Source: Endocalyx cinctus (lineage: Eukaryota; Ascomycota; Sordariomycetes; Amphisphaeriales; Apiosporaceae). From it: 64,000 nucleotides of DNA. The position numbers were made by a program, and so were the translations under genes. The stretch is from NCBI GenBank assembly GCA_001600455.1, contig BCKC01000010.1:1184144-1248143 (forward strand), given 5' to 3'. The notes below the pieces were generated by a model, which was not told the origin of the DNA, did not search any database, and saw nothing but the letters and a program-made list of their open reading frames with translations. The first letter of the stretch is position 1; each line of letters begins with the position of its first letter. Positions 12,020 to 25,690 of this stretch are shown one piece after another.

Positions 12020-13466
12020 AAAAGAAACAACAGATACAACGGTATCGGAGCGAAAGATGATCATCATTAGTTACGTAAAACACCACTAGTGGGGGAGCTC
12101 CATCAGATTGTCCTTGTCCCAATGTACTGTTCCGAATTTTCATAGAAGACTGCAGCTATTTTCTCACTCTTCGTGCTTGTTTATAATATTAATTGTCCTT
12201 ATTTAAGAGCCTTGATATCTTTAGTCATAGTTAGGGCAATACGTACATCTTCCACATTTTGAAGCAATTTTCTTCCTAGAAGGGGATATCATGCTACCGG
12301 ATGCCTGCTCGCAGAGTATATATAAGGAACTTAATCCTGGGTATTCCTTAGCTACACGAATAGCTGAGGAACAGAACTAGAGTTGCCTTTGGGAGGAGAG
12401 CGTATAATAATGAAATGGTGGCAGGACTAGAAAACTGGACTTGTCCATAAGACCAAATTGAAGCGGGGGAATGAATTATATGACGAAAGAAAAGAGCCAA
12501 GAGAAAACAAAGCAAAAGGTACCGATGATAATTACTTCAGTAGCTTAAGTATTCGACTGAGAAATGATCGGGTCCTTAAGGTCATTGAGGTCCTCCCCGA
12601 CCTTTAATTCGTCATACACAGCCTCTGTGCATATTTTCATATACAGTTGATAGAAGACATCGCATGATACTGATATCGTCATCTAACATCGTTTAGTTAT
12701 GTATAGATCTTGATATAATACATTTAAACTCACTACATATGTCTTGAAGAGTTTAAATACGTCAATAGTAACGTACGCTGAACCCATCAATTTACTTGAT
12801 AGAAATCTATAGTGGGGTAACTGTAGTCACTGACGCACGTTTCTTGTAGCTGAAATTCATGCTAAGATGTATGCGGTGGATAGTCAAGGGCAGTGTTTGC
12901 TGTTTCATGACAAAAATAGCTAGAGTGATACCCGGGGTATTTGTAGGTGGAGACCAGGAAGCAAGTCCCGATCTGTTTGCGAGTGAAACAGCTGTATACC
13001 GACATGTTCAAATACTAATCAACATGAAATTAATTATGGATAGGCATTCTTAATCATTCATAATTCAGTGGCTTATACCGTTAACGTGATGCTGACGTGG
13101 ATGCGTACGTAAAATGGGTTAGTGAAGCCCCATATAGTAAAGCCGCTCAATCAAGTTAGCTCTGCTTCAAATGCGACAACCCAATGGCGACAGAAGGTAT
13201 CTGAATAAAAAAAGAAAACGAAAATGGTTATATTGAAAAGAATGGGTATATGAAATTTAAAATTTTATTTAAACATAGGATTTTCCTTAAGAGTTATCTA
13301 TCATCAATTTCATTGTCATTCAAGTTTTATATAACACACCGTAGTAGTCACATACAAATACTTTTTGTATCCACTTCACGATCCTCAAACACCCTTCAAA
13401 CACATCTCTACCTTTGCGAACAAATCCCTACCAAAATCATTACAGTTTCAATCAAATTACGTCATA
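12020..13466. other. gene-poor AT-rich region
   Basis: 1.4 kb with only short, stop-rich frames. The last ~200 bases before 13467 are pyrimidine-rich and presumably hold the promoter and leader of the next gene. Nothing else is supported. Confidence 0.5.
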
Positions 13467-14115
13467 ATGCAAACCAAAGCTCTTCTCGTCCTCCCATTCG
13501 CCGCCCTGGCTCTCGTAAGTCACGCCTCTGCTATCTCACTCACATGATTAACCTAGGTTAAGACAAAAATGCGAGAAAATGGAATTGAACTAACAATACC
13601 GTTTTTTTTTATAGGCCGGCCAGATTCCACCAGTCATGACCGTCCCCGGCATCGCCGTGACGGCCACGGCCACGGCCGAACATCCCGTACAGTCCGGTGA
13701 TTCGGACACTAACAACGCGCATCACTCGGGGGACAATTCTCAGCAGTCTTCGTACGATGGTGAACAGCCCTCATTTACGAAAACCGACACCGTCCCCACC
13801 GCCACATTTGCCGGAACCGATACCATCCCTACCGCAACGTTGGTGGGCACGATTGAAGTCCCCAGCGGTACGCTCATGGGCACTAATACCGTCCCAACCG
13901 CCAGCAGCCCGGCCATGATTAACCACGGAGGCTCGATGGTGCCGGTGGTGAGCCGCAGTAGTAGCTACGCCGTTGTCGCGTCGTCGGCGGCGGCTTCGGC
14001 GAGCGTGTCCTCCACAAGCGTGGCCACCGCCGCCGGTGCCCCCATGGCGACGGCGATGCCGGAATGGATGGCTGCGTTGGCAGGTGGCACTTTCCTTCTT
14101 GCCGCTGCTTTGTAA
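13467..14115 (+). CDS. small secreted, repeat-containing putative GPI-anchored cell-wall protein (182 aa)
   Basis: Exons 13467-13514 and 13615-14115, joined by a phase-0 GT-AG intron with a long T tract before the acceptor. The first exon encodes most of a signal peptide (MQTKALLVLPFAALAL), completed by AGQ. The mature part is rich in Thr, Ser, Ala and Val and holds four imperfect 11-13 residue repeats of the type TDTVPTATFAG, TDTIPTATLVG, TIEVPSGTLMG and TNTVPTASS. The C-terminus is a Ser/Ala-rich stretch, a short spacer and a hydrophobic tail (AALAGGTFLLAAAL), the layout of a GPI-attachment signal. No cysteines or catalytic motifs are visible. It is most likely a wall structural or adhesion-type protein; no family name can be assigned. 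Confidence 0.75.
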
Positions 14116-17100
14116 GGTCTGGATATAGTTGGCGTTTTACTATTTCGGGAGTGCGAGGAGAGGATGGTTATGGCCGTGGCTAAGCGGATGAGCAAACAGG
14201 TATTATATCAGTTTGGGAGTGGAGCTTTTTCTTTTCTTTGGGGAAAAAAATGAGTGGATGAGATACCGATGAAAATACCCTTATGCGGATGTCGCCTTTC
14301 TTTTGCGACGTTTCCTATGTACTTTAACCTGTGGCACAGACTTTTTCTACAAATATACGGATGGGATTTTATGAGACTACTTTATCTGACCTCTCGCGTG
14401 ATATAAATAAATTTAAGTTTGGGGGCGCAGTATCTATGACCCGAGTTTCATGAATCCCTTCCATTATTTTATGTGTGATCAAGTGGAGAGCATGAGCTGA
14501 GAATGGTACGAGAGTCAGTCATTGCTAACTTAGGTCGGCCTTCATCAAATCTGTTTTCTGGGCCGCTGTATCCACGGACTTAAGGTTGCCGCTACCGGCC
14601 TTGCGCTGGGAGACCTCAATGATTGACACCGGTATTACAATGATGGAAAAACCACTTGCCAATGGAGACTTCGCGAAGGTTCAACTAGGTAAGCCATCTG
14701 CGAAGTTGCTGTAAATCACTTCCAAACAAAGTGACACTTAATTTTTCTTTTTTTTTTTTCAGTATCGATTACTTTTGTTTTCTTAACTAACTCCCATGGA
14801 GGCCCCACGGGACTCCCACGGTGGCTTGGCGTGGGATGGGAGTGTAAAGCCCTAATTTGAGCCTTCGAGATACACTGTATCTCCGAATGGTCCGAAATCC
14901 ATGCGCAAGGACTTAAGAAAACCTCCGGTTATCAAGGCCAAGACTTTGCGTATTCTAGCGATCTCAGAAATCAAGAAGGGGGGTTATCGGAGGCCTAGTT
15001 TCGATATCTACGCGACAATTTTAATTCGATAATTAATACACAGCGCAGCGTAGTTCTAATTTATTCATGAGAAAATACAAGACCCGACGATGTGTTAAAG
15101 TATTAGGGATGGAGATACTGTAAGATCTCGGTGAAGATTCTTTGAATAAAGTGTCGACATCATCGCACGTCCGCAGTCCCGATTCAAAGCATGAATGTAG
15201 AGATTTGAAATGGATTAGCTAAAGCGTCTCAAGGAATGTAACCTGACTGTTCATAGGTAGTTGGGTATACCCATATGGATTTACTGATCGATAATCGCGG
15301 TAGGCGACCATATGCTCTGCCTACATATCGTGGCAATAGTCCTAAAGGACGTGAGGGTTCCTAGCGCGGTACATCTTCCGAAAAGGCCAAAGGTCAAATA
15401 TTCGGTCTCGTTCCAGTTGGAATCGCCGCCGAGAGGACAACTGAAATTATGGAGGGACATGGGAACCTAGTATGTACAGTAAATTACCCCACTTCACAAC
15501 ATCTATTAATACCTCCAGCTATCATCGACCAGGGACTTCCGACTGGCTTCACTACTGTATGATTAGTTAGTATATTAACGACAGAATATAACATAAGTAT
15601 CCACTCATCATAGTTTCTAGGCTCTTCTTTTCGTTCTGCTCTATATCGTGATAAAACTGTACTGTCGCCACAGGGGCTTATAACGCAGCCTAGTTACCCC
15701 CCTGTGTAAGTATTGCTATAATTACACTTGCTGCGAGTCCAGCGTCGTACCTGACGGAGATCACCTCTGCGTCCAGTCAATAAATAAGAGAGTTTATAGA
15801 TAGCCAAGTCGAACTATCAATCTAAGCGGCGGGGATCAAGATGTCACCCAAGATTTCAAACCAGCACACACATCTCTATGCTATTACCTGAGCAGGTGGG
15901 TCAACTTATAGTAGCTGTTGAAATAACTAATTAGGTCCCTGAGCTGCACATCACTTTATATAAATCAAGCTTTCAGAATTACAATATCATAGTACAAAGA
16001 ATATATGTTGTTTCAGGGAATACTACCACATCACTTAACTATAATCGCATATAATAGATATCGGTTTGCCCGCCACACTGCACTGCCACCAGTCACATTC
16101 CTCCCTGCTCCTGTATTATTATTAACGTAAGGCGCACCATTGTCGTCAACGTCGACAGACAAACAAATACCGATGTGTAACTACAACAGCCAATGAAATA
16201 AATGAATATTTAATTAATAAGCGGCTGACCTTAATTTTAACCACCAAATTATATGTAAGCTCATCTATGACCAACCTCACCTTATATGCCCACATGCCGG
16301 GAGTGTAGCTCACGATCGCCACAGCCGAAGTGATCCTCTACCTTAGTAGTCCAAGCGCATCAAACTTGGACACTTCTTCAAAAGAAAATTTTATTGATAC
16401 GACATGCTTTCTCGTCATTAGATACTTGCATCTCATCCTTGGTACTGCTGAAAATAGTGAGTGCTGTCTTCCGGGGAAGAAGAAGTAGGAGTTCCGAATT
16501 ATTGAAAAGTCTGTCATACCTAAACCGGCCCTTTACCGGGTAAGAGTTTTGATATAATGCAGAATCGGGATGGCCAGAACGTTAATCGATCTCTCGCGCA
16601 AAAGCCTAATATGAGGGCGGAACAGTCACGACAATAAAATCCACGAGTATTCTCGCGCCAAGATGTTGATATTATAAACCCAGGCCTCAGTCTTGACCAA
16701 GTCATTCAACCAGACCAATCCAAGTCGAACGTACACCTATCATTTACCATTTCTCCGAGGCTAATACTCAGCTCGCCACCCACCCAGTCGAAAATCAGAC
16801 AATGAAACCTGAAAAGATAATCCGAAAATAAAATCAACAATCAATTATATCCTGCATCTCGAGAGCCAAGACTGTATTGTAGAGTCATATTTTATCCTCG
16901 GCCCGTATGCCCGCGGCGAACACAGCTTTCTTGGCGATAATTATTTTCTTCAAAATTCTTATCGCAAAACTAGCAGCGAACTTTTTCACGACTTCTAAGA
17001 TCACCGGGAGGGGAAATTCTGTCCTTTTCATATGCCAAAAGTTCTCATGCTAACCCGTCCCTGAAAATACGACGTGAAGATCAACGGAGCGCCTAGTGGA

Positions 17101-17763
17101 GTCCTTTTTCGGTTAATCTGTGGGTGATGTTATATTTGCCTAAACACTACGCAGCTCACCTCCCGGTATCCCTTTTTCTCGATACTACGATAAGCACTTA
17201 ACATATCCGAATGCGTGCTTGAATGAAGCCGCATTATTTATACAAATTAAGCAACTCGTACTACCCTAAGATAACATACTACGGTGTGCCCCCATGTCTT
17301 AGACGGGTGAACCCCACCCTCTTAGACAGTGCTTCTTCAACATACGGTGATAATATCAAAATATTTACGTTCCAGGCGGAACCACACATGTAAAGATAAC
17401 TAAATTGATAGGTAGTGGCATGAATTTGGGAATTACGCAACTTAGATTCCAATATGGTGCCATCGCGGCACCAGCCCTGAGAACCAAAGGTTCGGCACGT
17501 CGATCGATCGCAAATGCCTTTATTCGGTAGCATCGTACACGCGGCGACACGTAAACTCTCATTTCAAATATATTTTTTCCTTCCCATCAAGCATGGTTAA
17601 GATGATCCCATTGTCCTACCCCCCTGAGTATTTTGAACGTGGGGTTGGATATGGACCATATTTCTACCCCAACCTTACCCTAGAGTTGCGGGATACAATT
17701 CCTCGACATATTTCCAACTTCAACTCTTCATGCATATATGATAACTAATGTCAGTGAAGGAAA
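14116..17763. other. 3.6-kb gene-poor region
   Basis: No frame has plausible length, codon use or family motifs; the few open stretches of about 60-85 codons look random. It includes short A/T runs (for example near 14745-14760) but no tandem repeats, LTR ends or tRNA-like folds that I could confirm. The last part must carry the promoter of the acyltransferase gene. Confidence 0.5.
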
Positions 17764-19332
17764 ATGGGTAATGCGGCATCCAAAGAGGAGGAGAAGCCCG
17801 AAGCGCCGCCGACTGTCTGGTCGGACCAGGTCATTCGCCTGGGGCTTCTCGACGACAATATCGTCTTCAAATCTATAATCATAAATTATATGATGCGATT
17901 CGACTATGTACTGGATCCACTGAAGCTGCGATACTCGCTCGAGACTCTCTTGAAACGCCGCGACTGGCGTAAGCTTGGGGCAAGATTAAGAATGAATGTA
18001 AGTGATCAATTTCATCGATGGTTGTCGACAGATATGCTAACACGTGACTAGAAACGCGGGAGGTTAGAATATCATATTCCGATTCACTTTAATTCCAAGA
18101 GACCAGCAATTGGCTACTCACACGAAACGCACCCTACCTCCATCTTTAACCACCCCCTCGGCTCTAAAGTCCCAGGCGCGACCACCAATACGGATCAAGT
18201 ACCTGTTGCAGTTGCAGACCCAGATGAATTCCAAGATTTTCTCCCCGCCGACATGCCCAGAAATATAGACGCGTATCTCTACAGTGACAGACCTCAACTT
18301 CATCTACACATCGTTTCGTTCACTGACGCGACTCTTGTGTTCTTAACTTGGCCGCATACCCTCTTCGATGCAGGAGGCCGTAGACTACTCTTTGACGCCT
18401 GGGTAGCGACCCTTGAAGGTCGACCACGTGATGTCCTGCCGCTGCACGGATTTGCCGAAGATCCGATAGTCAAAGTCAGCTACGGACCCAAGGCACCGTA
18501 TAAACTAGCCCCGTTGATGCTCGGTACCTTATCCGCATTTCTCTTCAGCTTGCGCTATTGGTGGAGAAAGTATTTCTTCAAGGAGGAAGAGACGCGCATA
18601 GTCTGCATGCCACCCAAGTACGTGGAGTCGCTTAGAGCGGCGTCCATGGCCGAGCTCCAAGCCGAGACGGGCTCGAAGTCGGCGTTCGTGAGTGAGGGCG
18701 ACTGTCTTACGGCTTGGATCTCTCGGCTCGCGCTGAGTCACTTCCCCAGATCGGGGACCACGGTATTGATCACCAACGCGCTGGGTCTTCGGGCCCGCTT
18801 TAAGGAAGACCTCCTCCCTCCCAACAAGGCATACATCGGGAACGCGTCGTCGCTCGTGCCGACGCTCATGGAAGCGAGAGACCTCCTGGCGCGGCCGCTG
18901 AGCTACGGCGCTTCACAAATACGACGGGCGCTCGCTGAGCTTGGCACGCGCGAACAGATCGAAGCACGTATCGGATCCGATTTCCGCTATGCCCGTCGTA
19001 ACCGGCGCGCCCCGCTTTACGGAGATGTAGGAATGGAGATGTTGACCTTTTCGAATTGGACTAAGAATAACTTCTTCAACGTTGATTTCTCGGCCGCCTT
19101 AGTGAAGAAGCCGCGCTACGAGAAAAATAGGGAAGAGCCAGAGCAGAAGAAGGCGACCCCATCGTACATTCAGCCCATCGCATTTGTCGGAAACGGCTAT
19201 TTGAGCCACAACTCGTTTCAGATCATCGGTAAGGATCCGATGGGTCGCTATTGGTGGACTGGCACCCTAAGAAAGGGTCTTTGGGCCAAGATGGAGGAAG
19301 AGTTAAGTAGGAAACATCAGGAATTTCCTTAG
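17764..19332 (+). CDS. BAHD-like acyltransferase (PF02458-type), 504 aa, with N-myristoylation-like start
   Basis: Exons 17764-17997 and 18052-19332, phase-0 GTAAGT...GACTAG intron with a GCTAAC branch point. The HxxxD acyl-transfer motif is H180-TLF-D184 within WPHTLFDAGG, and a later FSNWTKNNFFNVDFS lies where the family carries its DFGWG-like structural motif. BAHD enzymes move an acyl group from acyl-CoA to an alcohol or amine, often on secondary metabolites. The protein begins MGNAASKEEE, which fits the MGxxxS rule for N-myristoylation, and a hydrophobic segment (about residues 245-265, before YWWRKYFF) could hold it at a membrane. No biosynthetic partner genes are adjacent. The enzyme class is likely; the substrate is unknown. 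Confidence 0.75.
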
Positions 19333-21496
19333 AACTTCTTTGCTAAAGACATAACAACCTATCACCGAAGCGCGAATTCAGAATGAAGAAACATTGGTCA
19401 GAACCAAATTCCCAAGCTATTATATCATGTCAATAGCTCGGACTCCTTTCACTGTCATCCTTCTCCTTGTCCAACTCCTTGCGAGGTGTGCCGTCTACCT
19501 CAATGATGTATACATTATAACCTTAACAGACCGAACGGAAGCAATGATTTACTACGATTAGCTTATATAAATATATTTCTCCTATGTTCTGATCCATGAT
19601 AGAGCGTGACAATGGAAAGCAGCCTACATTACATCGCATTGGTTTCAACTCCTCTCGCTATGACTGATCAACTCAATTAGTTACATCATCGAATGTATGT
19701 GGCGAGCATGAAGATACGATAATTCCGTGCATTTAAAACCAACATAAGATGGAAATACGGCTAACGGGATGATAGTTATTTGACTAACTACCCGTCAAAG
19801 CTCCGATGGAACTTCATCTACATCTAAATCGGCTGGGAGCAGATGAAATCTTGTCTAGCCCTGCTTATCCACATTTTCGACGCTGAATTACCTATCTAAT
19901 AATAATTATGGCAGGCACTGAATCACTTAGATCTTGAGGGAACACCAGTCTACTTAACTTTTGGAGGCTCTTGTATCTCTAGGGAATCTGGTTCAATAAT
20001 AAAAGGACGCTGAAGACCTCTCAACTGAGACTTCATTAGCACGAAAGTTATATTATTACACCTGTCTGTTGAAGATTGAGGAATTTGGTTCGGTTCCTCA
20101 ATTGTGTACTGAATTATATTCCTGGCGTCTAGTATTATACCCGCTGAGATGGCTAGATTAACAGAACCAGCCATAAGTAAACATCCGTTTATGAATCCCT
20201 AAATATCATTTAAGGCGCTGTCAACTTGAGATCGCGATATGAAGGTCTCTGAATAACGGCATCATTCGGTCCCTTAAGCCGGCACATAATCAAGATTATT
20301 ATAGCAGTATTGCCTACAGTTGATTGTATGACATTAACACTATAATGACTCAGATAAATGACTCATCTATCTTTGCAGCCTGGACGGTGGATATTCTCTT
20401 GAGAAGAGTTTATTGTAACGGTTCCAATTATTCAGAATAATACATTGTTTCCAAATACGAATATGTTAGTTAGTTCAATGCTGCCAATCAGTTTAGTTCA
20501 ATGCACGAGAGACGACCAGCCACGCGTAAAAAATAATACCAAATCTAGAAACATCATTCACGCTTCAAGCGAATATAAGGAAGGTTTGGCAGTGACACAA
20601 AACATGAAGAAAAAGCAAACCATGAAGCTAACCCTAAACACTGAAGACCAGATATATAACGTTCTTTGATGAATCGTGTAGCATCAATAACTCTCAGTCT
20701 ATGAGGTAATAGTCTGTACTGATTGAAAATTAACCAAATGAAAGAAAATATAATGACCGAGATTTGCTACAGAAATATTAATGTAGATCAGAAAAGCTGC
20801 TGTTGTCTGAAAGAGAGAAAAAAGAAATCGGTACGTGACGCAATATTTATTAGCCATTCAAATTACGTATTCCAAATTTTCCAATATATATTGTGCTGAT
20901 TACGGCCAATTCAAAAATTGTAAGTATAATTATAATATAATGTACATAGATAGCAAACACCAAAGCTCTCTCCAGATGCGTAGAAGTACAGTAGGCGGGA
21001 TGCAGCTTTTATTAGGAGAAGAATGATTCAGGACCAAATTTCATTTCTTCCAATTACTCTGATAGGCATCTCTTACATCTTCCAGCCATTTGTGTATGTA
21101 GATATCCAGGCCTTGTAAGTCCTAGTATTCATTTTATGTTAGTCAGTCACCTACGCAACCGAAGCCTTGCCAACTCTCCCCATCAAACTACTTTATCATT
21201 GCCAAAGTTTCACAAATTCGAAAGGATTTACACTGTGTGTTATTAAGCCTATGTACAATTAAATGCTTTTATTTGCTGTCAGGGAAGCAGTAAACTAAGT
21301 GATCTCCAGCAAACAGAGGCGTAGCCATCTGAGAATCGTATTTAAGATAACACTTCCTATGTAATACTAATTAAATTTTACCATCAATATCTTTGACTTT
21401 TAGTCCAGCTACACTGAGGTATCTTTAACTTAATTACTTTGTCTCTTTAACTGTCTCAAGTATCCCTCTTAACTAAGAAGTGAAACGCCGCATAAA
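19333..21496. other. 2.2-kb AT-rich gene-poor region
   Basis: Very AT-rich and stop-dense on both strands. I see no gene, LTR or RNA. The 3' end should hold the Argonaute promoter. Confidence 0.5.
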
Positions 21497-24400
21497 ATGT
21501 CTAGTAATCGTCCTGATGGTAAATCTTGGTTTCATGATAACCGTAGGCATCATCAGGGAGAAAGTCAAAGTAATTATCCTGAAAACTCTCGATATCGTCA
21601 TGGGAATAATCCAAGAGTAAATGACAACCCCCAAGAGGACCTAATTTTTAGGTAAGTATAATGATTTTATTTATTGTAATGTAATTTACCTGGATCAAAA
21701 CGCTAACGAAAACCAAATTGGTAACTAGGCCACTTAATATAGATCCTCCAAACCCCAATTCTGACGTCGAGCAATGCGAAAATAATTATGTAAATGTGAA
21801 CAATACAGCGTTGAATATTGAAATTAATCCACGTAGACCAGCATTCGGGAAACGTGGAGAAGAAGTCATACTCTGGGCGAACTACCTCAACCTTTACTCA
21901 AATAACTGGGGCGGCTTGTTGCTTCATCGTTACGATCTGAATTTCATATTAACGAAAGACGAGAAAGAGCCTAAGGGCAGGAAAGTGAAAAGGATCATCG
22001 AACTTCTCATCGAACAATATTTCACCGAAGAAAAACAAAAGTCAATCATTGCTACAGATTTCCGATCGATTTTGATTTGCCGAAACAAATTGACGCTGAA
22101 AGACAAAGATTACGACGTTAGGTACCGATTAGAAGAGGAAACCGTCCCAGCCCCAAACGCGAAGCTGTACAAAATCTCTGTTCAATTCATCAAGTCGCTG
22201 TCAGTAGTCGAGCTGTTCAATGACTTAAGCACAACGGGGGCCGGATTATCGACGGATTCTAAGAATGATATTATTCAAGCCTTGAATATTGTGATTGGTC
22301 ATGTGCCAAAAGCTAACCCCTCAATAACAACAATCGGGGCGAATAAACATTTCAACACAAGGGCCACAGATAGATTGAGCCTCGAAATTACCAACACCCC
22401 CGACAGACGCAACCCCAAGGGAAAAGGTACTACGACAAAAGATCGTGAAAGAAATCCCGGTCCTGGCTTGCACGCGGTTCGAGGGTTTTCCACGAGTGTT
22501 CGCACCGCAACTGCTCGCATCCTGGTTAACGTGCAAGTTAGGAACACGGCATTTTATGACGTAGTGACTCTGGATATGATCATGACGCGATTTCTAGGCC
22601 ATAGCAATCGAAATCTCGTTCGTCTAAACCAGTTTGTTAAATACCTATCGGTTGATGTAACACATCTTAAAAAAAAAGGTTCTAATGATCGGCACGTATC
22701 GAAAATCAAGTCGATTGAAGGCCTTGCAACGGTAACCGATGGTTCACATGAGGATAATCCTCCGCAAATAACAGCGTTTGGTGCTGGCGCCAAAGACGTA
22801 CGATTTTTCTTTAAGCCTTCCAGCAACCAAAATATACCTGCAGGATATATCACTGTCTATGACTACTTTGAACGAAGTAAGTTTCTTGTCTTTCTTTTTT
22901 TTTTAAAAAAAAAAAGAAAAAAAGAAAAACCGAGCAAAACTTACAGAGGTACTTATTTTTATAGCGTATCGTATTAGGATAGAGGACTCGGATCTGCCGG
23001 TACTCAACGTTGGTACAAAAAAAAGTCCAATATACCTACCGGCCCAAGTATGTAAAGTTCGACCTGGTCAACCCGCAAGGTCAAAACTTAGTAGTTCTCA
23101 AACAAAAAATATGATCCAATTTGCTGTTCGAAGACCTGTTGAGAACGCAAAGTCAATCCATACTTATGGTAACGAGGTAATGGGATTCAAACCAAAAAGC
23201 AGACTCCTGGTGAGTATTAATTAGTATATCATAACACAAAATAAGCCTAAACTAATTAACCTTTCCACAGAAAAACTTCCAAATAAATATATGTCCCGAT
23301 TTAATAACTGTCCCAGGTCGCGTGTTAGACACGCCTATCGTCGACATCGGAAAGCAGGATGCCATGGAGAAGCCCAGCTCTGGGCGTTGGAACTTGGAGG
23401 AATGCATGTTTATAGAGCCAAAGGAACTACCCTCATGGTCATGTCTACGAATATCTTTGCCGCAAGGCCCGACTGATGCAATCAATTGGAAACTGAATCA
23501 GCTTTATAGAAAACTCAATGAACTGGGTATTGTGGTTCAGGAGAAGTGCTTTGAAGAGAGAAGAATCAGAGCGCACCGAGAAAATCTAGAAGACCAGATA
23601 AAAGCTAATATAAGGGAGATTGCGACGAGAAGACGACCGAAAATACTTTTAGTCATCATCCCGGATGACGCCATGACTTTGGCCTACAACTGCGTCAAAT
23701 ATGCATGTGATGTGGAAGAAGGGTTGCTCAACATCTGTGTTCTTGAATCAAAGTTTACGAAGGCAAGTCACAAATTTTTAGCTAATCTTTGCTTGAAATT
23801 CAACCTGAAGCTGGGCGGTGTCAATCATTTTATTCAACCTAAACATTTGGGATATGTTTCAATGAGGGAAACAATGGTTGTCGGAATAGATGTTACTCAT
23901 CCGTCACCCGGTTCGGTATCGAAAGCGCCGAGTGTGGCCGGAATCGTTGCCTCGGTTGACGAGCGCCTTTCGCAATGGCCAGGGCAGCTTCAACGTCAGA
24001 CGCCCGGTGAAGAGATGGTCTCTACTCTGAAGGAAATGTTTCTGTCGCGTCTAGATCTATGGCAGAGATGGAATCACAACTCGTTACCTAAAAATATCCT
24101 TGTCTACCGAGATGGCGTATCTGAGGGCCAGTACGACCAGGTCCTCGAGATCGAGCTGAAGGCGATACGTGACGCTTGCCAAGGTATATATCCCGCGACC
24201 GACACGAGAGCCAACAAGCCGCACGTCACCATCGTCGTCGTCGGAAAACGACACCACACCCGCTTCTACCCCACGAGCGAAAGTACCGCCGACGAAAACG
24301 GGAATCCGAAAAACGGCACCGTCGTCGACCGCGGCGTCACCGAAGCGCGCAACTGGGATTTCTTCCTGCAGGCCCACTGCGTGCTCACCGGCACGGGGAA

Positions 24401-24731
24401 ACCGGCGCATTACTACGTGATCTACGACCAGATCTTCCGCAACTTGCGTCTGCCGGACAGCTGGACCCCCGCCGACGCGCTGGAGGAGCTGACGCATAAC
24501 ATGTGCTACCTGTTCGGACGCTCTACCTCGGCCGTGAGCATCTGCCCCCCGGCCTACTATGCAGACCTTCTCTGTACCAGGGCGCGATGTTACCTCAGCA
24601 ATCTATACGACCCTTCCTCGTTCTCGGATATTGAGACAGCTTCGGTTGGGACAAGCGTGCCGGATACTGGTCCGGAACTTGGCTTGATAAGGGTCCATGA
24701 TATAGTGAAGGACTCCATGTTTTACATTTGA
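21497..24731 (+). CDS. Argonaute (QDE-2-type RNA silencing slicer), 1002 aa
   Basis: Exons 21497-21651, 21729-22876, 22965-23209 and 23271-24731; the phases close exactly to 1002 codons plus stop. Order: a polar Asn/Arg-rich N-terminus (1-50), ArgoN, ArgoL1 (GLHAVRGFSTSVRTATARIL, about 295-315), PAZ (about 345-470), ArgoL2 with the signature LPAQVCKVRPGQPARSKLS, then MID and PIWI (about 640-960). Catalytic residues seen: D723 (GIDVTHPSPGS), a glutamate finger at about E764, D797 (YRDGVSEGQY), and D948 where many Argonautes have His (YYADLL). A DEDD set is also known in plant AGO2/AGO3, so slicing may be retained. The protein binds small RNA guides and silences matching transcripts, acting in quelling, virus and transposon control. 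The start was chosen as the only ATG in frame with exon 2 through a good intron. Confidence 0.95.
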
Positions 24732-25690
24732 TTTCTGGTTTTATTATTTCCTTACCTAATTCCATCGAAAGCTGTCTACTCATCTAAAACCTTCATTAAA
24801 ACTACGCAGAGACATATGGAGTCTGCTAGAGACCTGGATGAGATTGGATGATAATTATTGTGGTAGTTTGCGGGCGTATGTTTGAAGGCAAAGGGGATAA
24901 ATGAGCAATTGTTACCGCAGGCATTAGATATTTAAATGATAGACACATCTGAGGCTATTTTCCATGCCTCATAGCTAATAAGTGTGATGTTTTATGAATT
25001 CTCTTAATTACGTGATTACTTATGGTCAACCCAAATCGATAGGCGCCTGCTTTTCCATCTCCTCCCGGCGCCTTATTTCTTGATAATATTTCCAAGATAT
25101 AGAAGAAAATGATGTTATGAATTGCTGTCTGAAGGTTTATTGATGAATAAAATCAATCGTCATTTAAAAGCAAAAGTACAAGATGTAAAACTCCAATTGT
25201 GATGGCACATACGATATATCAAGGCAATGCTCAAAGTAATCGGTATATTTATCGAAGATCCTAAAGTTGAAGAAGAAAGGAAAGTACTAAGTGACTAATG
25301 TATTCTAAAAAAGTACAAATACCATTGTGTGGCAGGTGCCACCAACCTTCAGCTGGCCCCACCTGGAGTACAGTCCCATTCAAAGTATGTATACCACCAT
25401 GCACTGTGCCATGCCGTGACACCAATCCAAGGATGAGACATACGTAGCTGTTGGGGACCCATAAGCTCCCTAGCTTAAAACAAGATACAAGTACAATACT
25501 AATTTGGTCATTCCGGCTTACCCTCTCTTCTTTTTTTTTTTTTTAATATACTACGAACTCAAATTAATACATGTTGCTTGTCTGATTCATCGTGGAACTA
25601 AAAGGCATGATTTTATGCCGCCCTCAGCATGGGTTATCACCATTTATCTTACATGATTGTATCTAGTATGTTACCTCTCTACGATGAGCC
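24732..25690. other. intergenic, convergent 3' ends
   Basis: AT-rich spacer between the Argonaute stop and the SAICAR synthase stop. A T-run lies near 25530-25545. No gene seen. Confidence 0.55.

Noticed and set aside
24084..24497. Open frames antisense to and overlapping the Argonaute PIWI region
   Set aside because: Low-complexity Arg/Pro- or Val/Gly-rich shadow frames; the sense strand is clearly PIWI.
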